A stretch of 64,000 nt of DNA, from NCBI RefSeq assembly GCF_016653405.1, contig NZ_NHSN01000025.1, forward strand, positions 186,001 to 250,000. Reading direction: 5' to 3'. The DNA comes from Halorhodospira halophila. GTDB taxonomy: Bacteria > Pseudomonadota > Gammaproteobacteria > Nitrococcales > Halorhodospiraceae. Position 1 is the stretch's first letter. Each line of letters opens with the position of its first letter. The notes under the pieces were generated by a model. That model was given only the letters and a program-made list of their open reading frames with translations, was not told where the DNA came from and made no database searches. Shown here one piece after another: positions 1 to 9,029 of this stretch. A program made the position numbers and the translations under genes.

Positions 1-399
1 GTCGCCGACAAGCCCGGGATCACCACGGTCCTGCCGCAGTTCAGTGCCTTCGTCGGCGACTCGGTACTGGTCGCCCACAATGCGGCGTTCGACATGAAGT
101 TCATCCGCCTTAAGGAGGAGCAGTGCGGCCTGAGGTTCGAGAACCCGGTGCTCGACACCCTGCTGCTTTCGGTCTTCCTGCACGACCACACCCCCGAGCA
201 CACCCTAGAGGCCATCGCCAACCGGCTGGGGGTGGAGATCAGCGGCCGCCACACCGCGCTGGGCGATACCCTGGTCACCGGCGAGATCTTCGCGCAGATG
301 CTACCCCTGCTCGAGGAGCGCGGCGTCACCACCCTGCGCGAGGCCATCAACGCCTCCGAACAGATGATCGAGGTCCGCAAGCAGCAGGCTCAGTTCTGA
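1..399 (+). CDS. DnaQ-like 3'-5' exonuclease, C-terminal part (gene starts before the window)
   Basis: The first 132 codons of the window are open and end in TGA at 397-399, with no start in view, so the gene is cut at the left edge. The motif [11 protein letters not shown] (about in-window residues 25-35) and a later HTALGDT segment are the ExoII and ExoIII motifs of DEDDh exonucleases such as the epsilon subunit of DNA polymerase III. Here they supply metal-binding Asp and the catalytic His/Asp pair. In related bacteria, exonuclease domains of this kind occur beside a transporter-fused sensor kinase, as here, sometimes behind CBS and nucleotidyltransferase-like domains. Whether this protein has those domains cannot be seen. 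The next gene starts two bases after the stop, so the genes are probably co-transcribed. Confidence 0.8.
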   Translation, partial: VADKPGITTVLPQFSAFVGDSVLVAHNAAFDMKFIRLKEEQCGLRFENPVLDTLLLSVFLHDHTPEHTLEAIANRLGVEISGRHTALGDTLVTGEIFAQMLPLLEERGVTTLREAINASEQMIEVRKQQAQF

Positions 400-400
400 C

Positions 401-598
401 GTGACGGAACGGCGCAGCGAGCGACTCACCGCCCTGGCCCTGCTCGGGGTGGTGCTGTTTAACTACCCGGTGCTATCGCTGTTCGCGGTGGACGGCAAGG
501 TGCTCGGGGTGCCGGTGCTCTACGCCTACTTCTTCACCGTCTGGGCCGGACTGATCGCGGCCGTCGCCCGGCTCAACCGGGCGGCCGCACGGGGGTGA
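401..598 (+). CDS. Small two-helix inner-membrane protein, unknown function
   Basis: A 65-residue protein with a GTG start one base after the preceding stop codon. Two hydrophobic segments (about residues 11-30 and 38-57) are separated by a short polar loop (VDGKVLGVP), and the ends are Arg-rich, so both termini probably face the cytoplasm. Its stop overlaps the GTG start of the following transporter-kinase gene (GTGA at 595-598), which indicates translational coupling. The size and position suggest a small partner of the transporter domain of that kinase, but I do not recognise a named family, and the functional link is inferred from overlap alone. Confidence 0.75.
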   Translation: MTERRSERLTALALLGVVLFNYPVLSLFAVDGKVLGVPVLYAYFFTVWAGLIAAVARLNRAAARG

Positions 599-3402
599 GC
601 GCCGTGCTGCCGGCCTGGACCATTCTGCTGGTCTCGGCCCTTTACGTCGGGCTGCTCTTCGCCGTCGCCTATACGGCGGACAAGCTCGGCGACCGCGGCC
701 TGTCGCTGGTCAACAACCCGTACGTCTACACCCTTTCCATCGCCGTCTACTGCACGGCCTGGACCTTCTACGGCAGCGTCGGGCTGGCCGCTGAACACGG
801 GCTGGCCTTTCTGACCATTTACCTCGGCCCCACCCTGATGGCCATCGTCTGGTGGGTGGTGTTGCGCAAGATCGTGCGCATCAGCAAGCTCTACCGGCTG
901 ACCTCCATCGCCGACTTCATCGCCGCCCGCTACGGCAAGAGCATGCTGCTCGGCGGCCTGGCGGCGTTCATCGCCCTGGTGGGCACCACCCCGTACATCG
1001 CCCTGCAGCTGCAGGCCGTCTCATCGAGTTTCGACGTGCTGCTGCACTTCCCCGACATGGAGGCGGTCCAGGCGGGCAGCGCCGGCCTCCTCGACGACAA
1101 GGCGCTCTACGTAGCGGTCCTCCTGGCGCTGTTCACCATCCTCTTCGGCACGCGCCACATCGACGCCACCGAGCGCCTGGAGGGCATGGTGGTGGCCGTG
1201 GCCTTCGAGTCGGTGGTCAAACTCATCGCCTTCCTGGCGGTGGGGATCTTCGTCACCTTCGTTCTCTTCGCGGGTCCGGTGGAGCTCTTCCGCGAGGCAG
1301 CGGCCACCCCGGCCATCCAGGAACTCGGGCTGCTCACCGGGCTGCCCGGCGGCTACCAGAGCTGGATCGCCATGCTGGCGCTGTCAGCCCTGGCCATTCT
1401 CTTCCTGCCGCGGCAGTGGCAAGTGAGCTTAGTGGAGAACGTCAACGAGGATCATATTCGCACGGCCTCCTGGCTGTTCCCCCTCTATCTGCTGGTTATC
1501 AACCTGTTCGTCCTGCCGGTGACACTCGCCGGTCTGCTGTTCTTCGGCGACGAGATCCCCGGGGACGACTACGTCCTCGCCCTACCCCTGGCGGTGGATC
1601 AGGGCCTGCTCGGGCTGCTGGTGTACATCGGCGGCTTCTCGGCGGCCACCGGCATGGTCATCGTCGCCACCATCGCCGTGGCCATCATGGTCAGCAACGA
1701 TATCGTCACCCCGGCCCTGCTGCGGCTGCGCCGCTTCCACGCCCGGGGCCGGCACGACCTGTCGAGGCTGATCGTCGCCATCCGACGCCTGGTGATCTGC
1801 GTCATCCTGGCGCTGGGCTATATCTACTACCTGCTCATCGCCGACACCCACGCCCTGGTCTCCATCGGGCTGATCTCCTTCGCCGCGGTGGCCCAGTTCG
1901 CGCCGGCGGTGCTGCTCGGGCTGTTCTGGAAGGGGGCGAGCCGGCGCGGGGCGCTGGCCGGGCTGGTGGCCGGCTTCCTGCTCTGGGTCTACACCCTGCT
2001 ACTGCCCTCGCTGGCCGAGGCCGGCCTGCTTGGCGAACAGCTGCTCCGCGACGGGCCTTGGGGGGTCGAGTGGCTGCACCCCTACGCCCTGTTCGGCCTG
2101 GAGGGTATGGATCCGATCGCCCACGCCTTCTTCTGGACCATGCTCGCCAACCTCGGGCTGCTGCTGGGGGTCTCGCTGTTCGATCGACAGGGCGACATGG
2201 AGCGCATCCAGGCCACGCTGTTCGTCGACGTCTTCCTGCGCTCCGAGCGCGACGCCCGCTTCTGGGAAGGCACGGCCACCGTGGGCGATCTGCAGGATCT
2301 GCTCGGCCGCTTCCTTGGCCCGGAACGCTCCGCCGAGGTGATCCGCGAGTATGGCGCCCACCGCGGCCGCCCGCTGGACGAGGCCGAGCAGGCTCGGCCC
2401 GAGCTGGTCAACCACGTCGAGCGCCTGCTCGCCGGGTCCATCGGCTCCGCCTCGGCGCGGGTGATGGTCTCCTCCATCGTCAAGGGTGAGGCCCTCTCCT
2501 ACGAGGGCGTGATGGAGATCCTCGACGCCACCTCGCGGGCCATCGAGTACTCACGGCAGCTCGAGGAGAAATCCCGCGCCCTGGAGAGCGCCACCGAGGA
2601 GCTGCGCGCGGCCAACGAGCGGCTCAAGGAGCTCGACCAGCTCAAGGACGAGTTCGTCTCCATGGTCAGCCACGAGCTGCGCACGCCGCTGACCTCCATC
2701 CGCGCCTTCGGCGAGATCCTGCTCAACAACCCCGAGATGGACGCCGATCAGCGCCGCGAATTCCTTGAGGTCGTGGTCCGCGAGAGCGAGCGTCTGACCC
2801 GACTGATCAACCAGGTGCTGGACCTGTCCAAGATCGAGAGCGGCTCGGCCCAGTGGCAGCTGGAGGACGTCGACCTCTCGCGCCTGGCCCGCGAGGCGGC
2901 CGAGTCTACCCAGCAGCTCTTCGCCGACCGGCAGACGCAGCTGCACATCGAGGTCACCAGCGACGACAACGCCGTCAAGGGTGATCCGGACCGGCTGATG
3001 CAGCTGATCATCAATCTGCTCTCCAACGCCTCGAAGTTCACCGAGCCCGGCGAGGGGCAGGTCTGGCTGCGTCTGGAGCCGGGCCGCGGCGACACCCTGC
3101 GCCTGTCGGTGACCGACAACGGCCCGGGCATCAGCGAGGAGGATCAGCGACGGATCTTCGACAAGTTCCACCAGATCTCTCAGCAACAGGCCGGCAAGCC
3201 CAAGGGCAGCGGTCTGGGGCTGGCCATCTGCCGGCTGATCGCCGACGCCCACTGGGGCACCCTGTGGGTGGAGAGCGAACCCGGCGCCGGGGCCAGCTTC
3301 GTCTGCGAACTGCCGTGCGCCGGCGGCGAGCACAGCAACGTCACCGGCTACGTAGCGTTCACCGAACACGGACCGACATCCCCAGGAGAGGCATCCGCGT
3401 GA
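595..3402 (+). CDS. SLC5-type transporter fused to a sensor histidine kinase (CbrA/CrbS-like)
   Basis: A 935-residue membrane sensor kinase. About residues 1-490 form a sodium/solute-symporter (SLC5) domain with roughly 12-13 helices. A STAC-like segment follows at about 555-600 (GDLQDLLGRFLG), then a coiled region at 645-685. The HisKA dimerisation domain has the phospho-accepting His in SHELRTPLTS at residue 693. An HATPase domain ends near 910 with N (LLSNASKF), G1 (DNGPGIS) and G2 (GSGLGLAI) boxes. There is no receiver domain. CrbS and CbrA proteins of this design control acetate or amino-acid use through a response regulator, and none is visible here. The GTG start overlaps the stop of the small membrane protein, and the stop overlaps the GTG of the next gene. 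Confidence 0.88.
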   Translation: MSAVLPAWTILLVSALYVGLLFAVAYTADKLGDRGLSLVNNPYVYTLSIAVYCTAWTFYGSVGLAAEHGLAFLTIYLGPTLMAIVWWVVLRKIVRISKLYRLTSIADFIAARYGKSMLLGGLAAFIALVGTTPYIALQLQAVSSSFDVLLHFPDMEAVQAGSAGLLDDKALYVAVLLALFTILFGTRHIDATERLEGMVVAVAFESVVKLIAFLAVGIFVTFVLFAGPVELFREAAATPAIQELGLLTGLPGGYQSWIAMLALSALAILFLPRQWQVSLVENVNEDHIRTASWLFPLYLLVINLFVLPVTLAGLLFFGDEIPGDDYVLALPLAVDQGLLGLLVYIGGFSAATGMVIVATIAVAIMVSNDIVTPALLRLRRFHARGRHDLSRLIVAIRRLVICVILALGYIYYLLIADTHALVSIGLISFAAVAQFAPAVLLGLFWKGASRRGALAGLVAGFLLWVYTLLLPSLAEAGLLGEQLLRDGPWGVEWLHPYALFGLEGMDPIAHAFFWTMLANLGLLLGVSLFDRQGDMERIQATLFVDVFLRSERDARFWEGTATVGDLQDLLGRFLGPERSAEVIREYGAHRGRPLDEAEQARPELVNHVERLLAGSIGSASARVMVSSIVKGEALSYEGVMEILDATSRAIEYSRQLEEKSRALESATEELRAANERLKELDQLKDEFVSMVSHELRTPLTSIRAFGEILLNNPEMDADQRREFLEVVVRESERLTRLINQVLDLSKIESGSAQWQLEDVDLSRLAREAAESTQQLFADRQTQLHIEVTSDDNAVKGDPDRLMQLIINLLSNASKFTEPGEGQVWLRLEPGRGDTLRLSVTDNGPGISEEDQRRIFDKFHQISQQQAGKPKGSGLGLAICRLIADAHWGTLWVESEPGAGASFVCELPCAGGEHSNVTGYVAFTEHGPTSPGEASA

Positions 3403-4382
3403 CCGATCCGCAGCCCCCCGCCTTCCAACCGGCCTGGTGGCTGCCGGGCCGCCACGCCCAGACCGTCTTCCCGGCCCTGCTGCGCAGCCCGCCGCGGATC
3501 CCGCTGACGTCGGAGACCTTCGAGCTGCCCGACGGCGACTTTCTGGAGCTGGCCTGGGGCCCCCCGGGCCAGGGGCTGGCGATTATCGGCCACGGCCTGG
3601 GCGGCAGCAGCGACTCGGCCTACGTGCGCGGGCTGGTGGCCGAGCTGGCCCGGCGCGGTATCGGATCGGTGGTCCTGCAGTCGCGGGGGGCCGGGCGGCG
3701 GCCCAACCGCCACCGGCGCTCCTACCACGCGGCGGCCTGGGACGATCTGGAGGCGGTGGTCGCCGGCCTGGTCGAGCGGCGCCCCGGGCAGCCCCTGGCG
3801 GTGGTCGGCTTCTCGTTGAGCGGCTCGATGCTGCTCAACTGGCTGGCCGAGCGCGGCGACTGCCCGGTGGCGCTGGCCGTGGCCGTCTCGTTGCCGTTCG
3901 AGCTGGACCGCTGCGCCGACGCCCTGGAGCAGGGTTTTGCGCGCGTCTACCAGGCGTACCTGCTGCGCCGCCTGCGGGCGATGGCCGCGGCCAAGTTCGC
4001 CGCACGCAGCGATGCGCCGGTGCCGGTGGAGCGGATCCGGCGCATCCGCCGCCTGCGCGAGTTCGACGACCTGCTCACCGCGCCGCTGCACGGCTTTCGC
4101 GATAGCGCCGACTACTACCGGCGGGCCAGCTGCCGGCAGCGTCTCGGCGCCATCCGCCAGCCCACCCGGATCCTCCACGCGGCGGACGACCCCTTCGTGC
4201 CACCGGAGACCATCCCGCAGGCCGACGAACTCGGCCCCGGGGTGTCTATGGAGCTGCAGCGCCACGGCGGGCACGTCGGCTTCGTCCATGGCACCCGGCC
4301 GGGCCGGCCCGGCTACTGGCTGGACGGGCGGATCGCCGGGCTCATCGAGACCGCGCTCGGCAACCCGCCCTCTACCGGCTAG
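3399..4382 (+). CDS. YheT-like alpha/beta hydrolase
   Basis: A 327-residue hydrolase. The N-terminal FQPAWWLPGRHAQTVFPAL is typical of the YheT/ABHD1-3 family. The oxyanion region GHGLGGS, nucleophile motif GFSLSGS (GxSxG), acid segment HAADDPFVP and final HGGHVGF, which carries the catalytic His, are all in the usual order. Longer in-frame starts exist upstream, but the GTG at 3399 overlaps the sensor-kinase stop as GTGA and gives the family's normal N-terminus. These enzymes are predicted cytoplasmic esterases of unsettled substrate. The gene ends 13 bases before the stop of the convergent TonB receptor gene, with no clear terminator between them. Confidence 0.88.
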   Translation: MTDPQPPAFQPAWWLPGRHAQTVFPALLRSPPRIPLTSETFELPDGDFLELAWGPPGQGLAIIGHGLGGSSDSAYVRGLVAELARRGIGSVVLQSRGAGRRPNRHRRSYHAAAWDDLEAVVAGLVERRPGQPLAVVGFSLSGSMLLNWLAERGDCPVALAVAVSLPFELDRCADALEQGFARVYQAYLLRRLRAMAAAKFAARSDAPVPVERIRRIRRLREFDDLLTAPLHGFRDSADYYRRASCRQRLGAIRQPTRILHAADDPFVPPETIPQADELGPGVSMELQRHGGHVGFVHGTRPGRPGYWLDGRIAGLIETALGNPPSTG

Positions 4383-4395
4383 ACCGGCGCCGGGC

Positions 4396-6435
4396 TCAGA
4401 AGCGCAGCGTCCCGGTCACCCGGACGTCCCGGCCCGGCTCGTCGCGGATGTAGAAGTTGCCGCCCTCCTCGTCGACGAGTGAGGTGTGCTCGGCGTACTG
4501 CTCGTCGAAGAGGTTGTGCACCGCCAGCGCCAGGGTCAGGCGGTCGTCGGCCCACGGCTGCCACTCGGCCTGTACGTCGTGGAGGTGGTAGCCGTCGCGC
4601 TCCGGCTCGTCGTCGGGCACGTCGGTGTGATCACCCACCCAGGTGAACGTGTAGCCCAGGGTCAGGGTCTCGTGGGCCGCCCAGCGCTGATCGAAGACCA
4701 GGCGGTCACCGCCGCCCCCACCCAGGCGCCGGATCACCCCCACCGGGTCGCCGTCGTCGTCGACGGCCTCGGCGCTGAGGAACGAAAGCCGGGCGTCGTA
4801 GGGACCCACGCCCCAGGCGGCGCGCAGCTCGTAGCCACGCAGGCGGACCGAGTCGCGCTGAATGACCCCGTCGATATAGCCATGATTTTTTGATCGCCCG
4901 GGGTACCCGCTATCCGTGCGAGTCAGACTGTTCTTGATCCGCGTCTCGAAGAGCGTCGCCTCGAAGTCGAAGCGGTCGCGGGCCGTGATCCAATCCCGCC
5001 CCTGGTAGCGCAGGCCGCCCTCGGTGCGACGCGACTCCTCGGCCTTGAAGGGCTCGCCGTCGTTGAGGTTGGTCTTCTCATCGTCTATGAACTGCAGCCA
5101 GCCGATGGGCAGGACACCGGCGCCGCTGACCGCCTCGCCGTAGCCGGCGAACGCACTCCAGCCGGCGCTCATCTCCAGCTCGGCGCTGAGGTTGGGCGAG
5201 ACGGCGTCGCCGTCCAGGTCCTGCTCCACCAGATCCGTGTTGTAGTCATCGAAGCGCAGCCCCGCCGAGAGGCGCAGCCGCTCCCAACGCATCCGGTTCT
5301 GCAGGAAGGCGCCGAAGTTGCGCGAGCGGTGGCTGAGCCGCGGACCGTCGGTCTGGCCGATGCGCCCGTCCTCGGTGTAGTAGTCGAAACCGGCGGTGAG
5401 CCGGTGACGGGTCGGCCCAGCGTCCAGGGTAAAGGTGTTGCGCAGGTCGCCACCGTGCTCCACGGCCCGGGTGGCGGTGCCCTCATCCTGGCGCTCGAGG
5501 CGATTGTCGTTGCGGTAGACCCGGGCCTGCCAGTCCACGTGGGGGTCGGCCGGTTGGTAGCGGTGCTCGGCGGTCCAGGTCTCACGCCGCTGCTCCTGGC
5601 CCGTTAGCTCCTGGTTCGGGTGGGTCCGCTCGCGGGGGTCGCCGAAGTCACTGCCCCAGGAACCGTAGTGGTGGTCCCCCTCGAAGGTGTTGCGCTGCAC
5701 GCCGAAGCGCAGCTGGTGCCCGCTGGCCGGAACCCGGCTGATGCGGGCCAGGTAGTCGCGGTCGCGGCCGCCGGAGTACGGCATGCTCCCGCCGCCGCCA
5801 ACGCGGTAGTCATCCCGGTTGACCGCACCGATGTGGGCCAGGACGCCCCAGTCGCCGCCCAGCCGGCCGAAGGCGGTGGCCGAGCCGCGCTCGGCCTCGT
5901 CGGCGCTGGCGTAGCCAGCGCGCAGGCGGGCCCCGATCTCCTCGTCGGGGTCGAGCAGGTCCTGGGCATCCACGGTCTCAAAGCGAACCGACCCCCCCAG
6001 GGCACCGGGGCCCTGGTCCGCCGCCGGACGCGGGTCGAGATCGGCCGACCGCAGCAGGTCCGGGTCGAGGCCGGTCAGGCCACCGCGGTGCTGGTGAAGA
6101 TTGCGCCCCTGGCGGGCGCCGTCGACGCTGACGTTGAGGTTGCTCGACTCGACACCGCGCAGGTAGAGGCGCTGGGCGTTGCGGCTGCCGCCACCGACCC
6201 CGGCCGAGGCCTCGCCGCGGAAGATCTCGGCGCTGCTGGAGGCCTGGCGGCGCTGCAGGGCTTCGCTGTCCGCGCCGCGTCCCAGGGGATCGCCGCCGGC
6301 CTCGATGCGCACCGGCGACAGATCGGTGGAGGAAGCGATCGGTTGGTCATCGTCCGCGGCGTGGGCCGGGACCGACACCGCCGTGGCCAGCAAGGCACCG
6401 AGCAGGCGCCCGGGTTTTCGATCGTTCGGATTCAT
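4396..6435 (-). CDS. TonB-dependent outer-membrane receptor under cobalamin riboswitch control
   Basis: A 679-residue precursor with a signal peptide (about residues 1-26, cleaved after VPAHA), a plug domain (about 45-165) and a 22-strand-type beta-barrel ending in the usual C-terminal Phe (VTGTLRF). GAGGAG lies about 9 bases before the ATG. A cobalamin riboswitch precedes it in the same orientation, so expression should fall when cobalamin is plentiful. The sequence is not especially close to BtuB. Its plug and barrel look more like receptors of the haem/siderophore group, so it may import a corrinoid, a cobalt chelate or a precursor that BtuB does not take. The substrate is inferred only from the riboswitch and the cob genes behind it. 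Confidence 0.85.
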   Translation of the reverse strand: MNPNDRKPGRLLGALLATAVSVPAHAADDDQPIASSTDLSPVRIEAGGDPLGRGADSEALQRRQASSSAEIFRGEASAGVGGGSRNAQRLYLRGVESSNLNVSVDGARQGRNLHQHRGGLTGLDPDLLRSADLDPRPAADQGPGALGGSVRFETVDAQDLLDPDEEIGARLRAGYASADEAERGSATAFGRLGGDWGVLAHIGAVNRDDYRVGGGGSMPYSGGRDRDYLARISRVPASGHQLRFGVQRNTFEGDHHYGSWGSDFGDPRERTHPNQELTGQEQRRETWTAEHRYQPADPHVDWQARVYRNDNRLERQDEGTATRAVEHGGDLRNTFTLDAGPTRHRLTAGFDYYTEDGRIGQTDGPRLSHRSRNFGAFLQNRMRWERLRLSAGLRFDDYNTDLVEQDLDGDAVSPNLSAELEMSAGWSAFAGYGEAVSGAGVLPIGWLQFIDDEKTNLNDGEPFKAEESRRTEGGLRYQGRDWITARDRFDFEATLFETRIKNSLTRTDSGYPGRSKNHGYIDGVIQRDSVRLRGYELRAAWGVGPYDARLSFLSAEAVDDDGDPVGVIRRLGGGGGDRLVFDQRWAAHETLTLGYTFTWVGDHTDVPDDEPERDGYHLHDVQAEWQPWADDRLTLALAVHNLFDEQYAEHTSLVDEEGGNFYIRDEPGRDVRVTGTLRF

Positions 6436-6579
6436 GTTCAGCGCTCCTCGTCTTGCGACGGGCGCTGGCGACTCAAACTGGGGGAGCGACGACGGCTGCA
6501 GCGCCGCCGCCGGACGGATGGGATCACCGGCAAGCTCACCCCCAGGCGCGCCGCCCGCACGCCGTTTCGTGGGTTGCTG

Positions 6580-6765
6580 TGGGCCGGTCTCCGGGCTCGT
6601 GGGGGGACGCTGGATGCGTCGTTGCGGATCGCCTTCCCGCGAGGGCCGCCGGGTGACGGCTGTCTCGCAGTGGCCTGTGATCCGCAGGCCCCACCTACCG
6701 TTGCGGGGGCAGCGCCGGCTTCACTGCTGGGTGCAGCTGGACCGGACTTCCCGTTTAACCCCAGG
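6580..6765 (-). promoter_or_regulatory. Cobalamin (AdoCbl) riboswitch upstream of the TonB receptor
   Basis: Read on the minus strand, this stretch has the conserved blocks of the B12 element in order. A 5' arm with TTAAACGGGAAGTCCGGT comes first, then GCTGCCCCCGCAACGGTA (the B12-box region near 6700-6720), GCCACTG (complement of 6668-6674), GGGAAGGC (complement of 6631-6638) and the 3' closing strand GAGCCCGGAGACCGGCC (complement of 6582-6598). About 145 bases separate it from the receptor start, enough for an expression platform. I did not resolve whether that platform is a terminator or a ribosome-site sequestor. The 6436-6579 and 6766-6915 stretches hold no gene that I can support. Confidence 0.93.
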
Positions 6766-6915
6766 CGATCCTGTTGCGCCTGCGGGCACCCACATCGAAG
6801 TCGCGGAGTTTAGGCAGGCTGATCGGCCGGTTGCAAATCGACGAGCCGGACAGTTCGTCGCAGGGGGCGCGATCCCCGTGCCCACCCCCGGGGGATGCAC
6901 CGACGGAACGCGCAC

Positions 6916-8367
6916 CTAGCCCGCCGGCCGCCCCGGCACGCCGAGCGCCTCCAGCCAGGCGGGTTCCAGGGCCTGCTCCAGGGTGTCGGCAAGGCGATCC
7001 AGCTCCGCCTCGATGCGCGCCTGCTCGTCGCCACCCTCGCCCTCCAGGGCGAACCACTCCACCAGCAGGGCGCGGCGGAACGGCCCGCTGTCGAAGAGCC
7101 GGTGGAGGTAGCTGCCGAGCACGCGGCCGTCGTCGGAGCGCGCCACGAAGGGGAAGAGGCCCTCTTGGGCGCCGGTGACACCGTGGTGGATCTCGTAGCC
7201 GGTGACGGTCACCGGCGCCGGCCACTCGGCGTGGCCGTGCACCTCGGCCAGCTGCTTGGTCGCCGCCAGGCGGGTGCGCACCGGCAGCAGGCCTAGGCCC
7301 GGGGCGCTGCCGCCGCCCTCGACCCCTTCCGGGTCCTCGATGTGCTCGCCGAGCATCTGCAGCCCGCCACACAGGCCGACCACCCGGCCTCCATACCGAC
7401 AGTGGCGCAGCAGCGCCTCGGCCACGCCGGATTCACGCAGCCAGGCCAGATCCGAGAAGACGTGCTTGGAGCCGGGCAGGACGATCAGATCCGCCCCGTC
7501 GAGATCCCGCGGCTGCCGGGCGAAGCGGACGTGGACCCCGGACTCCGCATCCAGGGCGTCGAGGTCGTCGTGGTTGCTCATCCGCGGATAGGCCACCGCC
7601 ACCACCTGCAGGGCGCCGCCGGGGCCGCGCGGCCCGGCCATCCGGTAGGGGGCGTCCTCCTCGGGCAGGTGCAGATCGGGCACCGCCGGGACCACGCCGA
7701 TCACCGGCACGCCCCCGCGCTCGGCGAGCTGCGCCGGCGCCTCGCCGAGCAACTCCGGGCTGCCCCGGAAGCGGTTAATGATCAGCGCCTCGACCCGGCG
7801 CCGGTCGGCCGCATCAAGCCACTCCAGGGTGCCGAGCAGGGAGGCGAAGACGCCGCCGCGGTCGATATCGCCCACCAGCCAGACCGGGACGTCGGCGGCC
7901 TCGGCGAAGCCCATGTTGGCGATGTCCCCCTGGCGGAGATTGGGCTCTGCCGGCGAGCCGGCGCCCTCGACCAGCACCACGTCGTAGGCGGCACGCAGGC
8001 GCTCGAAGGACTCGAGCACCGGCGGCAGCAGCGGCTGGCGGGCCTCACGGAAGGCGCGCGCCTCGAGCCGCCCGGTGACCTGGCCCTGGAGCACCACCTG
8101 GGCGGTGCGCTCGGCCTCGGGCTTGAGCAGCACCGGGTTCATGTCGGTGTGCGCCGGCACCCCGGCGGCCAGGGCCTGGAGCCACTGGCCTCGGCCGATC
8201 TCGCCGCCGTCGCGGGTGACCGCCGCGTTGTTGCTCATGTTCTGCGGCTTGAACGGCGCCACGCGGACCCCATGGCGGGCGAGCAGGCGGCAGAGACCGG
8301 CTACCAGCGCCGTCTTGCCGGCGCCGGAGCAGGTGCCCTGGAGCATGAGGGTGCGGGCACTCACCAC
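6916..8367 (-). CDS. cobQ: Cobyric acid synthase
   Basis: A 483-residue glutamine-dependent amidotransferase that amidates the b, d, e and g side chains of adenosylcobyrinic acid a,c-diamide. The N-terminal dethiobiotin-synthetase-like domain has a P-loop in GTCSGAGKTALVAGL (residues 11-25) and the CobQ signature FKPQNMSNNA. The C-terminal class I glutaminase domain has its nucleophile at Cys333 (VVGLCGGLQML) and a late His in SYLHRLFD. The GTG start overlaps the end of cobO by seven bases, so cobO-cobQ are translationally coupled. It is the last gene of the minus-strand cobB-cobO-cobQ run, with the riboswitch of the receptor gene directly after it. Confidence 0.95.
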   Translation of the reverse strand: MVSARTLMLQGTCSGAGKTALVAGLCRLLARHGVRVAPFKPQNMSNNAAVTRDGGEIGRGQWLQALAAGVPAHTDMNPVLLKPEAERTAQVVLQGQVTGRLEARAFREARQPLLPPVLESFERLRAAYDVVLVEGAGSPAEPNLRQGDIANMGFAEAADVPVWLVGDIDRGGVFASLLGTLEWLDAADRRRVEALIINRFRGSPELLGEAPAQLAERGGVPVIGVVPAVPDLHLPEEDAPYRMAGPRGPGGALQVVAVAYPRMSNHDDLDALDAESGVHVRFARQPRDLDGADLIVLPGSKHVFSDLAWLRESGVAEALLRHCRYGGRVVGLCGGLQMLGEHIEDPEGVEGGGSAPGLGLLPVRTRLAATKQLAEVHGHAEWPAPVTVTGYEIHHGVTGAQEGLFPFVARSDDGRVLGSYLHRLFDSGPFRRALLVEWFALEGEGGDEQARIEAELDRLADTLEQALEPAWLEALGVPGRPAG

Positions 8368-8969
8368 TCGATCCCCGGCTGGGCGCGCACCCCGGCCTCG
8401 AAGGCGTGTCGCACGGCGCCTACCTCGCTGACCGTATCCGCGGCGTCGATCAGCGGCTGCGGCGCGTGACGGCCGGTAACCACCACGTGCTGTTCGTAGG
8501 GCCGCCGGGACAGGTCATCCAGGACCTCGCCCAGTTCCAGGTACTCGTAGCGCAGGACGATGCACAGCTCATCGAGCACCACCAGCGACGGCCCCTCCTC
8601 ACACAGCCAGCCCCGGGCGGCGCGCCAGGCCTCGCGGGCAGCCGCCACATCCCGCTCGCGGTCGGCGGTCTCCCAGGTGAAGCCCTCGCCCATCACCTGC
8701 CAGTCGACCCCGGGCTGGTCACGGAAGAAGGCCTCCTCGCCGGTGGCCCGGCCGCCCTTGATGAACTGCATCACCCCGGCGCTGCGGCCGTGGCCCAGGG
8801 TCCGCGCCACCATGCCCAGCGCCGACGAACTCTTGCCCTTGCCCGGGCCGGTGAGCACCAACAGCACACCGCGATCCTGCTGCGCGCGGGACCGGCGCTC
8901 CTCCATGACCGCCCTCTTGCGCTCCATGCGCGCCGCGTGCCGCTGCGGATCCTTCGCGTCTTCACGCAT
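8361..8969 (-). CDS. cobO: Corrinoid adenosyltransferase, CobA/CobO type
   Basis: This enzyme adenosylates cob(I)yrinic acid a,c-diamide. It is about 202 residues and has the P-loop LTGPGKGKSSSALG near residue 42, the VMQFIKGG segment, and LVVLDELC followed by VVVTGRHAPQPLIDAAD, all standard for the CobO family. A GTG four codons upstream (8981) is possible, but a GAGG sequence sits too close to it, so I prefer the ATG. The gene lies between cobB and cobQ, in pathway order. A second, unrelated PduO-type adenosyltransferase is encoded at 24430-24999, so the cell has separate enzymes probably used for synthesis and for salvage. Confidence 0.93.
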   Translation of the reverse strand: MREDAKDPQRHAARMERKRAVMEERRSRAQQDRGVLLVLTGPGKGKSSSALGMVARTLGHGRSAGVMQFIKGGRATGEEAFFRDQPGVDWQVMGEGFTWETADRERDVAAAREAWRAARGWLCEEGPSLVVLDELCIVLRYEYLELGEVLDDLSRRPYEQHVVVTGRHAPQPLIDAADTVSEVGAVRHAFEAGVRAQPGIEW

Positions 8970-9029
8970 CGCTTCGCACACCTCGTTGCTCGGGAGAAAC
9001 CGCTCCCCGGGGAAGCGGCGACAGGTAGC

